This document shows, piece by piece, positions 33,680-40,892 of a DNA stretch of 40,892 nt. Within the stretch, counting starts at the first letter, position 1; every line of letters starts with the position of its first letter. A model generated the notes under the pieces. It did no database searches. It was given only the letters and a program-made list of their open reading frames with translations, and was not told the origin of the DNA. The translations under genes were made by a program, and so were the position numbers. Origin of the DNA: an uncultured Clostridia bacterium (lineage in GTDB: Bacteria; Bacillota; Clostridia; Christensenellales; Borkfalkiaceae); contig CALVHS010000018.1 of assembly GCA_944328665.1 (NCBI GenBank), forward strand, positions 1 through 40,892, written 5' to 3'.

Positions 33680-35278
33680 TCATTTCTCCTCTTCCAACCG
33701 CTTCCTGTCGATCTTGCCGATCAGATTGACGGGCAGCCTCGCGCGAAACACGATGACCTTCGGCACGGCATACGCGATCAGTTTTTCCGCACACGCCGCC
33801 GAGATCGCCGCCCGCAGCGCTTCCTCGTCGGCGTCCTCCGCCGGTTCGACGAAAAGTTTGACCACCTGCCCGCGCACTGCGTCCTCCGTGCCCACGGCGC
33901 ATGCCTTTTTGACCCCCTCCACGGCGAGCACGACGCTTTCGATCTCGGAAGGATAGACGGGCACGCCGCTCACCTTGATCATGTTTTTGATGCGCTGTTT
34001 AAAATAGAGGAAACCGTCTTCGTCCAGCCAGCCGTAATCTCCCGTCTTCAGCCATTTGACGCCGTCCGCTTCGGCAAAGGGGGCATGCCCGTCTCCCAGA
34101 TATCCGAGCATGAACTGATCGGTATCCAGCCATATCTCCCCCACTTCGCCCGCGGGAAGGCGGGCTCCGTCCTTGTAGATGCGCACCGACGTATGCGAGA
34201 GCGGATAGCCGATCGAAGAGGGGCGATTGTGCCGGATCGTGTTGACGAGGCAGACGGTGACCGTCTCCGTCAACCCATAGCCGATATACATGCGCGCGCG
34301 GCTTCCGCCCTTTGCCAGCGCGGCGTCGAACTTTTCCACGAGGGCATCGGGGACGCTGTCCCCGCCCACGAATACGTCTTTCAGCGAGGACAGATCCCCC
34401 TCCGTAAACGCCTTTTCCCCCAACAGCTTCAAAAACATGGTGGGCACGCCCGTGAGGATGTTCGCCTTTTCCTTGACGATCTGCCGCGCGCTCATCCTCG
34501 CGTTGAATTTGATGCACATGATATTGGTCGCGCGCATCATCATACACATATGCATATTGATGCACAGCCCGAAGCCGTGAAAGATGGGCAAAACGTTATA
34601 GAGAGCCGTATAGTTTTCCAACGGCTCGCTCAAAAACTCCTCCGCCTTGGCGCAGAGGTTGTTGAACACAAAATTGTTGTGGGCAATGATCTTCGGCTCC
34701 CCCGTCGTGCCCCCGCTGGCAAGATAGACGGCAGCCTCGTCCATGCCGAAGCGCGCGGCTTCCTTTTTTGGCGCGCGCCTGTCTTTTAAATACTTTTCGA
34801 AGGAGACGCCCCCCTTCATCGTCCGCTTATTGGAGGCATGATAATAGAGCTTGGCGGCAAACCCCATAAAGCGGCCGCAGCCGCTCACGAGCACGGGCAC
34901 GGAAAAGGCGGAAGCCTCCCCCTTGTACTGGTCGTAGACGAAAAGGAGCTTGCTCTCCGTCCGGCGGATACTTTCGGAAAGTTTTTCGGGCGGGATGTAC
35001 GGATGTACGAGATTGACCCGCACCCCCAGCTTGTTCGCCGCGTAAAAGGCGAGCAGCGCCTGCGGAGAATTGGGCGCGCACAGCGTGACCGTATCCCCCC
35101 TTTGCAGAGAGAACTCCGCCGCCAGATTGTCCGCCAAAAGATCGATCAGGCGAAAGATCTCGTCGAAGGAATACCGTTTTCCGTAAAAGGAAACGGCCGT
35201 GCGCACACTGCGGTCTGCGATATTGGCGCGCGCCGCCTCATACATGGAATATTCGGGAAGAAGTTTTTCGTATTTCAT
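33680..35278 (-). CDS. Acyl-adenylating ligase (AMP-dependent synthetase/ligase family)
   Basis: The 532-residue product begins MKYEKLLPEYSMYEA at 35278, with GGAG 6 nt upstream; a 37-residue upstream extension overlaps the previous gene and is rejected. ANL-family motifs: P-loop SGGTTGEPK (188-196), YGLTET, and KTGDYGWLDEDGF in the hinge. The catalytic lysine is about Lys522 in NLIGKIDRK. It activates a carboxylic acid with ATP and passes it to CoA or another thiol. It is 11 nt behind a membrane acyltransferase gene, suggesting that the pair act together. The acid cannot be predicted. Confidence 0.88.
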   Translation of the reverse strand: MKYEKLLPEYSMYEAARANIADRSVRTAVSFYGKRYSFDEIFRLIDLLADNLAAEFSLQRGDTVTLCAPNSPQALLAFYAANKLGVRVNLVHPYIPPEKLSESIRRTESKLLFVYDQYKGEASAFSVPVLVSGCGRFMGFAAKLYYHASNKRTMKGGVSFEKYLKDRRAPKKEAARFGMDEAAVYLASGGTTGEPKIIAHNNFVFNNLCAKAEEFLSEPLENYTALYNVLPIFHGFGLCINMHMCMMMRATNIMCIKFNARMSARQIVKEKANILTGVPTMFLKLLGEKAFTEGDLSSLKDVFVGGDSVPDALVEKFDAALAKGGSRARMYIGYGLTETVTVCLVNTIRHNRPSSIGYPLSHTSVRIYKDGARLPAGEVGEIWLDTDQFMLGYLGDGHAPFAEADGVKWLKTGDYGWLDEDGFLYFKQRIKNMIKVSGVPVYPSEIESVVLAVEGVKKACAVGTEDAVRGQVVKLFVEPAEDADEEALRAAISAACAEKLIAYAVPKVIVFRARLPVNLIGKIDRKRLEEEK

Positions 35279-35289
35279 GCAAAACTCCG

Positions 35290-36261
35290 TCAAAAAAGTT
35301 TGGTAACGAGGGCGATGAGCCCGAGCAATACGGGTATGACGATCATGTGCGTCACAAAGATGAAGGCAGAATGCCTGCCGAGGAAACACACTCCCTTGTT
35401 CCAGCCGCCGTCCAGCGGCATGAGCGCGTATTTGGCGGGCGTATGATAGATCGCCCTGCCGAGGATCCCTCCGGAAAGCACGACCGCCGCATAGGGCAGC
35501 AGCGGGAAATAGTCGGCGGAGATCGACTCAAAATTATACTCACTCACATATAAAAAGATGGCGCGCAGGCGGTTGAGAGCAAAATCATCCCCCGTCTCTT
35601 TGGGAAAAAGGGATACGATCTCGACGGCGCCGTCCGTAATGCGCAGGTCTGCAAAGAAGGAAAAATAGACGATCAGCAAGAGGACGCCGCACACCCCCGG
35701 AAGATAGCGGAGGAAGCGTTCGAGGCGGCGCGCCCTTTGCCCCTCCCCGAACAGCCCGCATACGGCGGACACGGCGTTGTCGAGCACGGCATAGGCAAAG
35801 ACGCCGCAGGCGATCATGTGGATGACGCCGAAAATGATATGCATCCCCGGCATAAAGTTATCGCTGATAAAGCCCGTCACGGCGGAGATGCCCGCCGCCA
35901 CGAGGGCGAGGGGGACGGCGCGGCGGAAATTGCCGCGCGTGAGCGTGCAGCTGACCCCGCAGAGCAGAAAAAACGTGCAGATGACCGCCTCTCGCACGTT
36001 GACGCGCACGTTCCAGAGCCAATAACTGCGCGCAAGTTCTTCCAGTTCCGCCAAAAAAGAAGTGCCGAACATCTCGTTGAGATCGGGCAGCACCCCCCAA
36101 AGGCAATACATGAGATGATCGAACACCATGAGCAGGACGCACAGCCCCCGCGCAAAGTCGATCTCCCAAAAGCGCTCCCTTTTCCGATGGGCATACCTGC
36201 CCACCATTGTCCGATACCCCGCGGCGCCCGGCCGCGAGACGTTGATCCCGTCGATATACAT
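35290..36261 (-). CDS. DUF1624 / heparan-alpha-glucosaminide N-acetyltransferase-like membrane acyltransferase
   Basis: A 323-residue membrane protein with about seven to eight hydrophobic segments. The opening motif ERFWEIDFARGLCVLLMVFDHLMY is characteristic of the HGSNAT_cat (DUF1624) group, with the conserved Asp and His in the first membrane helix. Eukaryotic relatives transfer acetyl groups across a membrane to amino sugars; bacterial members are largely uncharacterised. The start is unsure: 36261 has AAAGGG directly adjacent, whereas Met19 at 36207 has GCGGGG at a better distance. It lies 33 nt after dusB and 11 nt before the ligase. Confidence 0.78.
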   Translation of the reverse strand: MYIDGINVSRPGAAGYRTMVGRYAHRKRERFWEIDFARGLCVLLMVFDHLMYCLWGVLPDLNEMFGTSFLAELEELARSYWLWNVRVNVREAVICTFFLLCGVSCTLTRGNFRRAVPLALVAAGISAVTGFISDNFMPGMHIIFGVIHMIACGVFAYAVLDNAVSAVCGLFGEGQRARRLERFLRYLPGVCGVLLLIVYFSFFADLRITDGAVEIVSLFPKETGDDFALNRLRAIFLYVSEYNFESISADYFPLLPYAAVVLSGGILGRAIYHTPAKYALMPLDGGWNKGVCFLGRHSAFIFVTHMIVIPVLLGLIALVTKLF

Positions 36262-36294
36262 CCCTTTCAGTTTACCATTTTTCGCGCCGTCTTG

Positions 36295-37263
36295 TCAATG
36301 ATCGGCACCCTTTTCGGAACAGGCGGAGAAAATTTTCTCGATCAGCGCACGCAGCTCCTCCGTCGACCCTGCCGCAAACAGCCGCTTGCGGTACTCCGCG
36401 CAGCCGCGCATGCCGCGGATATAAAAGGAGACCATCTTGCGCATCTGTACGAGGGTGAATCTTTCCCCGTAAAAGGGAAGCATATCCGCGATCTGCTCTT
36501 CCGCGTCGCGGCGGATATCCCGCAGCTGTTCCCTCCCTTCGATCTCCGCAAAAATATGCGGGTCATACAGGGCGGCGCGGGCGATCATCACCCCGTCCGC
36601 GCCCGTTTCTTCCATCATTTTGCGGGCGTCCGCCTCCGAAAAGATGCCGCCGTTGGCGATGACGGGCACACCGACCGCACGCTTTGCCGCGGCGATCTCG
36701 GCATAGTCCGGCTCGCCCGCGTAATAGCGCTCGCGCGTCCTGCCGTGCACGGTGATCAGATCCGCCCCCGCGCCCTCGCACGCCTTGGCGAATTCCGCCG
36801 TCACCTTTTTCCCTTCCGTGATGCCCGTCCTGCATTTGACCGTCACCGCCTTGCCGCTCTTTTTGCAGGCGGCGACGAGTTTTGCCGCAAGCGGGATGTC
36901 GCCGAGCAGGGCGCTCCCCTCCCCGTTTTTAAAAATCTTGGGCACGGGACACCCCATATTGATGTCCACGACGGCAAAATCCTCCAATTCTTCGCTCTCG
37001 CAGGCGGCACGCAGGATATCCGGGCCGCAGCCGAACAGCTGCACCGCCGTGTTTTGCTCCCCTGCCGCCCGGTGCAAAAGCATGCGGGTCGCCTCGTTTT
37101 TATACAAAAGCCCCTTGGCGCTGACCATCTCCGTAAAACAGAGCCCCGCGCCGTAACGGTAGCAGAGGGAACGGAAGGCAAAGTCGGTATACCCCGCCAA
37201 CGGCGCGCAAAAGACGTTGTTCGGCACGGTCACGCCGCCGATGTCAACGGGATGCGTATTCAT
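36295..37263 (-). CDS. dusB: tRNA-dihydrouridine synthase
   Basis: A 322-residue flavoprotein. It has a TIM-barrel opening with APLAGYTDFAFR (20-31), the catalytic Cys105 in INMGCPVPK, KCRTG, HGRTR and the FMN-binding NGGIFS. It is shortest to the DusB group that is universal in Firmicutes; Dus1-type substrates cannot be separated from sequence alone. GAGGTG lies 7 nt upstream, and the start overlaps the end of mazG by 20 nt. Confidence 0.92.
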   Translation of the reverse strand: MNTHPVDIGGVTVPNNVFCAPLAGYTDFAFRSLCYRYGAGLCFTEMVSAKGLLYKNEATRMLLHRAAGEQNTAVQLFGCGPDILRAACESEELEDFAVVDINMGCPVPKIFKNGEGSALLGDIPLAAKLVAACKKSGKAVTVKCRTGITEGKKVTAEFAKACEGAGADLITVHGRTRERYYAGEPDYAEIAAAKRAVGVPVIANGGIFSEADARKMMEETGADGVMIARAALYDPHIFAEIEGREQLRDIRRDAEEQIADMLPFYGERFTLVQMRKMVSFYIRGMRGCAEYRKRLFAAGSTEELRALIEKIFSACSEKGADH

Positions 37264-38659
37264 CCCGCTTCACCTCTTCATAATAGCGCCACAGTTCGTC
37301 CGCGGAAAGCTCTTCCATCTTTTTCCCCGCCGCAAGGATGCGCTCCTCCGTGCGCAAAAAACGGGAAACGAATTTATCCGTGCTCTCGCGCAGCGCCGTC
37401 TCGCAGTCCGCGCCCGCCAGCCTGCCGACATTGACCGCCGAAAAGAGGAGATCGCCCGCCTCCTCCCCGATGCGCAGCTCATCCCCCGAAGCCGCCGCCT
37501 CCAAAAGTTCGGCGAGCTCCTCTTCCACCTTGCCCGAGGCTTCCCGGACGTCTTTGAAATCGTAGCCCGCCTTGGCGGCACGCTTGCCGACCTTTTGCGC
37601 GCGCATGACGGCGGGAAACGCCTTGGGCACGTCGCGGACGGTGTCACCCGCCGTCTTTTGCCCCTTTTCCGCACGCTTGTTCTTTTCCCAGACGGAGAGG
37701 GCGCCCCCTTCGTCCGCCGCCTTATCGCCGCCGAAGATGTGCGTATGGCGGGAAATGAGTTTTTCGCACACGCCGCTGAGCACGTCTGCCGCGGAGAAAG
37801 CGCCCCGCTCCTCGCCGAGCACGGAATGGAACGCGCCCTGCATGAGCACGTCCCCCGTCTCTTCGAGGATCTTTCCGTCGTCGCCGAGATCGACGGCGTC
37901 CACCAGTTCATACGCCTCTTCGATCATGTTGGCGCGGATGCTCTCGTGCGTCTGCGCCCTGTCCCACGGGCAGCCGTCCGGCGCGCGCAAAAGGCGCAGG
38001 ATATGTAAAAGGTCGCCGTAATCGAAACGGCTCTTTTGCAGGAGAGGGATCTGCCCCACCACGACGGCGCTGAAAGGGCCGTATCCCTTCTGCCTGTCCG
38101 CCTCGTACAGGCGGATCTTCTTCGCCGCCGCGCCCGAAACGAACCACGCCTCCGCCTCGTCGCCGAACAGGTCGCACAGCTTCAGCTTGACGTCCCCCGC
38201 GATCAGGTCGCAGTCCACGTCGTACACACAAAGCGGCAGGGCGGCGCGCATTTCCTCCATGGCATAGGCGGAGACTGCCGTCCCAGCGCCCGTCTTTGCC
38301 GCCGCAAAGGCGTGCGCCGATTTAGAGACGCCGCCGCAGACGGCGGTATCTTTATATCTTTTCCTTACGATCTGCGCCGAAACGTCCTCGCACGCATCCC
38401 CGTCCACGCAATAGGCGACGTCGCCGCCCTTGGCCGCTTCCGCCACCGCCGCCGCGAGATTTTTGTTCAGCGTATCAAAATTGCGGCTCTTCCGATAGAT
38501 ATGGTCGAGCGTCTCGAAAGGAACGCCCAGCGCGCGCACGCTCTCCGCGGGGAGCGTCTCGCCCGTGCGCAGCAGCACTTTATCGGCGGAGAGGATCGCT
38601 TCCCTGCCGCCCGCCGTGAGATCTTCCGGGCAGCAGCCCAAACCGACGATGGTGATCAT
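37244..38659 (-). CDS. mazG: YabN-type fusion of tetrapyrrole-methylase-like domain and MazG pyrophosphatase
   Basis: The 471-residue product begins MITIVGLGCCPEDLT at 38659, with AAGGAG about 8 nt upstream. Residues about 1-205 form a tetrapyrrole methylase-like domain of unknown role. A first MazG domain (about 216-330) has the metal motif EExxE (247-251) and ExxD (267-270); a second MazG repeat follows (KVEEELAEL ... EEAGDLLF). It hydrolyses non-canonical or excess nucleoside triphosphates. The same fusion follows the flippase in Bacillus (yabM-yabN). The start lies inside the flippase gene (80-nt overlap). Confidence 0.93.
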   Translation of the reverse strand: MITIVGLGCCPEDLTAGGREAILSADKVLLRTGETLPAESVRALGVPFETLDHIYRKSRNFDTLNKNLAAAVAEAAKGGDVAYCVDGDACEDVSAQIVRKRYKDTAVCGGVSKSAHAFAAAKTGAGTAVSAYAMEEMRAALPLCVYDVDCDLIAGDVKLKLCDLFGDEAEAWFVSGAAAKKIRLYEADRQKGYGPFSAVVVGQIPLLQKSRFDYGDLLHILRLLRAPDGCPWDRAQTHESIRANMIEEAYELVDAVDLGDDGKILEETGDVLMQGAFHSVLGEERGAFSAADVLSGVCEKLISRHTHIFGGDKAADEGGALSVWEKNKRAEKGQKTAGDTVRDVPKAFPAVMRAQKVGKRAAKAGYDFKDVREASGKVEEELAELLEAAASGDELRIGEEAGDLLFSAVNVGRLAGADCETALRESTDKFVSRFLRTEERILAAGKKMEELSADELWRYYEEVKRDEYASR

Positions 38660-40169
38660 GTTCTTTTCTCCTTGCGATGATTCCCAATTCCTCGCGCGAA
38701 AAACAGCGCAGCAGCAGGCACAGGGGCAGATAGAGCCCCGCCATGACCGCAAACGCCGCCAAAGCGCCCGCATGCCGCAGCAGGTATGCCGCGCCCGCCG
38801 CCGCACACGCCGCCGCCGCAAAGCGCACGAACGCAGACGCCGCGCGGGAAAGATTTTTTCCGTCCCTTATACTATATAACAAATCGACGAGCAAAGCAAC
38901 AAAATAACAGGCGGTTGCGGCGATCGCCGCGCCGGAAAGGGAAATTTTTGCTTCGCGAAGGAGCAAAAGCTCGAGCGCCAGTTTGACGGCGACCCCGCCC
39001 GCCATCGCAAAAGCGGCGATCTGCGGTTTGCCCCTGCCCGTCAGACAGGCGGCGAGCGTCTGCACGCCCGACAAAAAGATCACGCCGACGGACAGGATGC
39101 GGAGCAGCCGCGCCGTCCAGGCCGCCTGCTCCCCCGTCAAAGAGGGAAACAAGAGCGCGGAGATCTGCGCGGGAAAGGCAAAGAGAAACGCCGCCGCGGG
39201 AAGGGACAGAAAGAAGGTACAGCGAAGGGCAAAGAGGATCTTTTCTTCCGCTTCACCCGTCCTGCCCTTTGCATAGAGAGCGGCAACGTGGGGAATGACG
39301 GCGGCGGCGAGCCCGTAGCAGACGGAGACGGGCAGGTTGGCGACGGCGCTCGCCCCGCCCGCAAAGATACCGTACAGCGCGGTCGCGCCCTCCGCATATC
39401 CCGAAAGCATCCGCACGATGACGACGCTGTCGAGGATATGCGACAGGGGAAGAATACCCGCCGACAAGGCGACGGGCAGGACGAAACGGAGCAGAGCAGG
39501 CGCAGAGACGCGCGCCCGCCTCTCCCGGTACAGGGGGCGCGGCAGGATCGAAGAGGAAAAACGGTACAACGCGAACAAATACAGCGCCGTCAGCGCCTCC
39601 CCCGCCGTGACCGCCCACAGCGCCCCCGCCGCCGCGCGGGGGATATCGCCCGCATACAGGCGGGCAAAATACAGCCCCGCCGCGACGCGCACTCCCTGCT
39701 CGAGCAATTCGGAGACAGCCGTGGGCAGAAAACGGTTCCGCCCCTGAAAATAACCGCGGAAACAGGAGAGGACAGAGACAAAAAAGACGCTCGGCGCCAG
39801 CGCCCTGTATGCGGCGACGGCGCCCGCTTCCCGCTGCAGCCCCGCCAAAAACGGCGCCGCAAAATACATGACGAGGGCGCCCGCCCCGCCGAGCAGCGCA
39901 AAGAGGGGCAGCGCTCCGCGCAAAACGCCCTCACCCCCGTTCCCCTGCGCACACTCCCGTGCGACAAGGCGGCACAGCGCCGACGGGACGCCCGTCGCCG
40001 AAAGCGTCAACAGCAGACAATAAAAGGGATAGACCATCTGATAGATACCCATCCCCTCCCCGCCGAGAATATTGGCGAGGGGTATCCTGTAAAGCGCGCC
40101 CAATATCTTGGCGGCGATCCCCCCGGCCGAGATAATGAGCGCGCCCTTGATAAAACTCTGCGCTTTCAT
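38580..40169 (-). CDS. SpoVB/MurJ-like (MOP superfamily) polysaccharide or lipid II flippase
   Basis: A 529-residue protein with about 14 hydrophobic helices. It starts MKAQSFIKGALIISAGGIAAKILGALYRIPLANILG, the typical start of the SpoVB/YabM branch of oligosaccharide flippases. It moves lipid-linked cell-wall or cortex precursors across the membrane. It is 26 nt downstream of spoVT, as in Bacillus. The last about 27 residues (after REELGIIARRKE) are simply another frame of the mazG start, rich in His, Arg and Gly, and unlike the family end; the native stop was probably lost. Confidence 0.88.
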   Translation of the reverse strand: MKAQSFIKGALIISAGGIAAKILGALYRIPLANILGGEGMGIYQMVYPFYCLLLTLSATGVPSALCRLVARECAQGNGGEGVLRGALPLFALLGGAGALVMYFAAPFLAGLQREAGAVAAYRALAPSVFFVSVLSCFRGYFQGRNRFLPTAVSELLEQGVRVAAGLYFARLYAGDIPRAAAGALWAVTAGEALTALYLFALYRFSSSILPRPLYRERRARVSAPALLRFVLPVALSAGILPLSHILDSVVIVRMLSGYAEGATALYGIFAGGASAVANLPVSVCYGLAAAVIPHVAALYAKGRTGEAEEKILFALRCTFFLSLPAAAFLFAFPAQISALLFPSLTGEQAAWTARLLRILSVGVIFLSGVQTLAACLTGRGKPQIAAFAMAGGVAVKLALELLLLREAKISLSGAAIAATACYFVALLVDLLYSIRDGKNLSRAASAFVRFAAAACAAAGAAYLLRHAGALAAFAVMAGLYLPLCLLLRCFSREELGIIARRKEHDHHRRFGLLPGRSHGGRQGSDPLRR

Positions 40170-40195
40170 ATGTACCGCCCGTCAGGGCGAAACGC

Positions 40196-40741
40196 TCAAT
40201 CAAACTGATTGGCGAGGATGTCCGCCGTCAGACGGCAGAGTTTGATGGCGCCGCTCTCCATGCGCGCCCCCTCTTCCCCGCTCAAAAGGGATACCGCCCC
40301 GAGGCAGTCCCCGCCCGCGACGATGGGCACGATGATCTGCGCCGTCGTCTTGAAATCCGCCCCTTCCGCGAGCGGGACGATGTCACCTCCCTCCGCCAGA
40401 TTGGCGACGTAACTGCGACGCTCGCGCAAGATCTTTTCCATCTGCTCGGAGATGTGTTTTTTGGCAAATTCCTTTCTGCCGTCACCGGACGCATATAAGA
40501 CCTCGTCCGTATCGCAGATAACGGCGAGATAACCGCTCAGATCGCTGAGCGATCTCGTCGTTCCCTCCGAAAACTTTTCCAACGTCGCGATAGGCGAATA
40601 CTTTTTCAGCATCAGCTCGTCCCTGTCCGTGAAGATCTCCAAAGGGTCGCCGTCTTTGATGCGCAACGTGCGGCGGATCTCCTTGGGGATCACCACCCTG
40701 CCCAGTTCGTCGATCCTCCTTACGATTCCCGTTGCTTTCAT
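40196..40741 (-). CDS. spoVT: Stage V sporulation regulator SpoVT
   Basis: The 181-residue product starts MKATGIVRRIDELGRVVIPKEIRR at 40741, with GGGAGG 6 nt upstream. It has an N-terminal AbrB-type swapped-hairpin DNA-binding domain (about 5-48) and a C-terminal GAF domain (about 55-181), the SpoVT architecture and length (178 residues in Bacillus). It tunes forespore gene expression late in sporulation, so the host probably sporulates. Next come the flippase and mazG, as in Bacillus. Confidence 0.95.
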   Translation of the reverse strand: MKATGIVRRIDELGRVVIPKEIRRTLRIKDGDPLEIFTDRDELMLKKYSPIATLEKFSEGTTRSLSDLSGYLAVICDTDEVLYASGDGRKEFAKKHISEQMEKILRERRSYVANLAEGGDIVPLAEGADFKTTAQIIVPIVAGGDCLGAVSLLSGEEGARMESGAIKLCRLTADILANQFD

Positions 40742-40790
40742 ACCTTTCCTCCCTTGTGCCGCCTCTGCCTGCGGCTTATCGTCGAAAAAA

Positions 40791-40819
40791 AGTATACGCA
40801 ATTCCGGTCACGTTATTCT
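40791..40819 (-). promoter_or_regulatory. Candidate spoVT promoter, possibly forespore sigma-G type
   Basis: The reverse strand has AGAATA (40819-40814), a 17-nt spacer and TATACT (40796-40791). The -35 is nearer the sigma-F/G consensus TGAATA than TTGACA. A housekeeping promoter is not excluded. Confidence 0.4.
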
Positions 40820-40890
40820 CCTTTTCCCAAAACAGGCGTATTTTTCCGATCTATGCCAGACAAAATACTTTCTTTATCGCCTTTTGCCAT
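40813..40890 (-). CDS. Short open frame at the window edge, uncertain
   Basis: The reverse strand from ATG at 40890 reads 25 codons (MAKGDKESILSGIDRKNTPV and on) to TAA at 40815-40813. The frame is also open to the window edge, so this may be the 3' end of a larger gene outside or a small gene. No family is recognised. Its stop overlaps the candidate spoVT -35. Confidence 0.3.
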   Translation of the reverse strand: MAKGDKESILSGIDRKNTPVLGKGE

Positions 40891-40892
40891 AC

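Overview
The window is about 41 kb of GC-rich chromosome from a Gram-positive, probably anaerobic and endospore-forming member of the Clostridia. Support comes from spoVT next to a SpoVB/MurJ-type flippase and a MazG pyrophosphatase, a two-subunit class I (iron-sulfur) fumarase, a rubrerythrin with its rubredoxin domain at the N-terminus, strong Shine-Dalgarno sites, and promoters close to TTGACA-N17-TATAAT. An uncultured Christensenellales-like lineage is a guess from general character, not a demonstrated assignment. I see no phage, insertion sequence, CRISPR array or obvious defence island. The content is mostly housekeeping.

Layout. 1-5.2 kb (minus strand): the start of an unrecognised gene, a CmpB-type membrane protein, and a MarR regulator with a heterodimeric ABC exporter; the regulator's promoter carries a good palindromic operator. 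5.65-6.0 kb: a tRNA-Pro with anticodon AGG, its terminator, and about 200 nt of structured DNA containing two extra tRNA-Pro fragments. 6.0-14.2 kb (minus): a low-molecular-weight phosphatase, then prs-pth-mfd and a large PrsA-like lipoprotein. 14.3-17.0 kb (minus): CPBP protease, rlmH, an M14 peptidase and tadA, closely packed. 17.1-18.5 kb (plus): fumarase alpha and beta. 18.6-24.7 kb (minus): atpBEFHAGDC, in which the delta subunit is reduced to its C-terminal domain. 24.9-27.2 kb: a PH-domain membrane protein, rubrerythrin and a GH43 glycosidase. 27.3-29.5 kb (minus): pgk-tpiA. 29.6-32.6 kb: trmL, a candidate standalone small RNA on the plus strand, a LysR regulator and mnmE. 32.7-36.3 kb (minus): two tandem zinc-ribbon membrane proteins, then an acyl-adenylating ligase 11 nt behind a DUF1624-type membrane acyltransferase. 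36.3-40.7 kb (minus): dusB, mazG, the flippase and spoVT.

Themes. Translation-related enzymes are frequent (pth, tadA, rlmH, trmL, mnmE, dusB). Energy metabolism is represented by ATP synthase, pgk, tpiA and fumarase. The prs-pth-mfd-foldase block and the spoVT-flippase-mazG block are neighbours in Bacillus and relatives but lie about 25 kb apart here. The most unusual items are the C-terminal-only ATP synthase delta subunit, the tRNA-Pro(AGG) with its tRNA-derived repeat, the orphan small RNA near 30.3 kb, and the ligase/acyltransferase pair.
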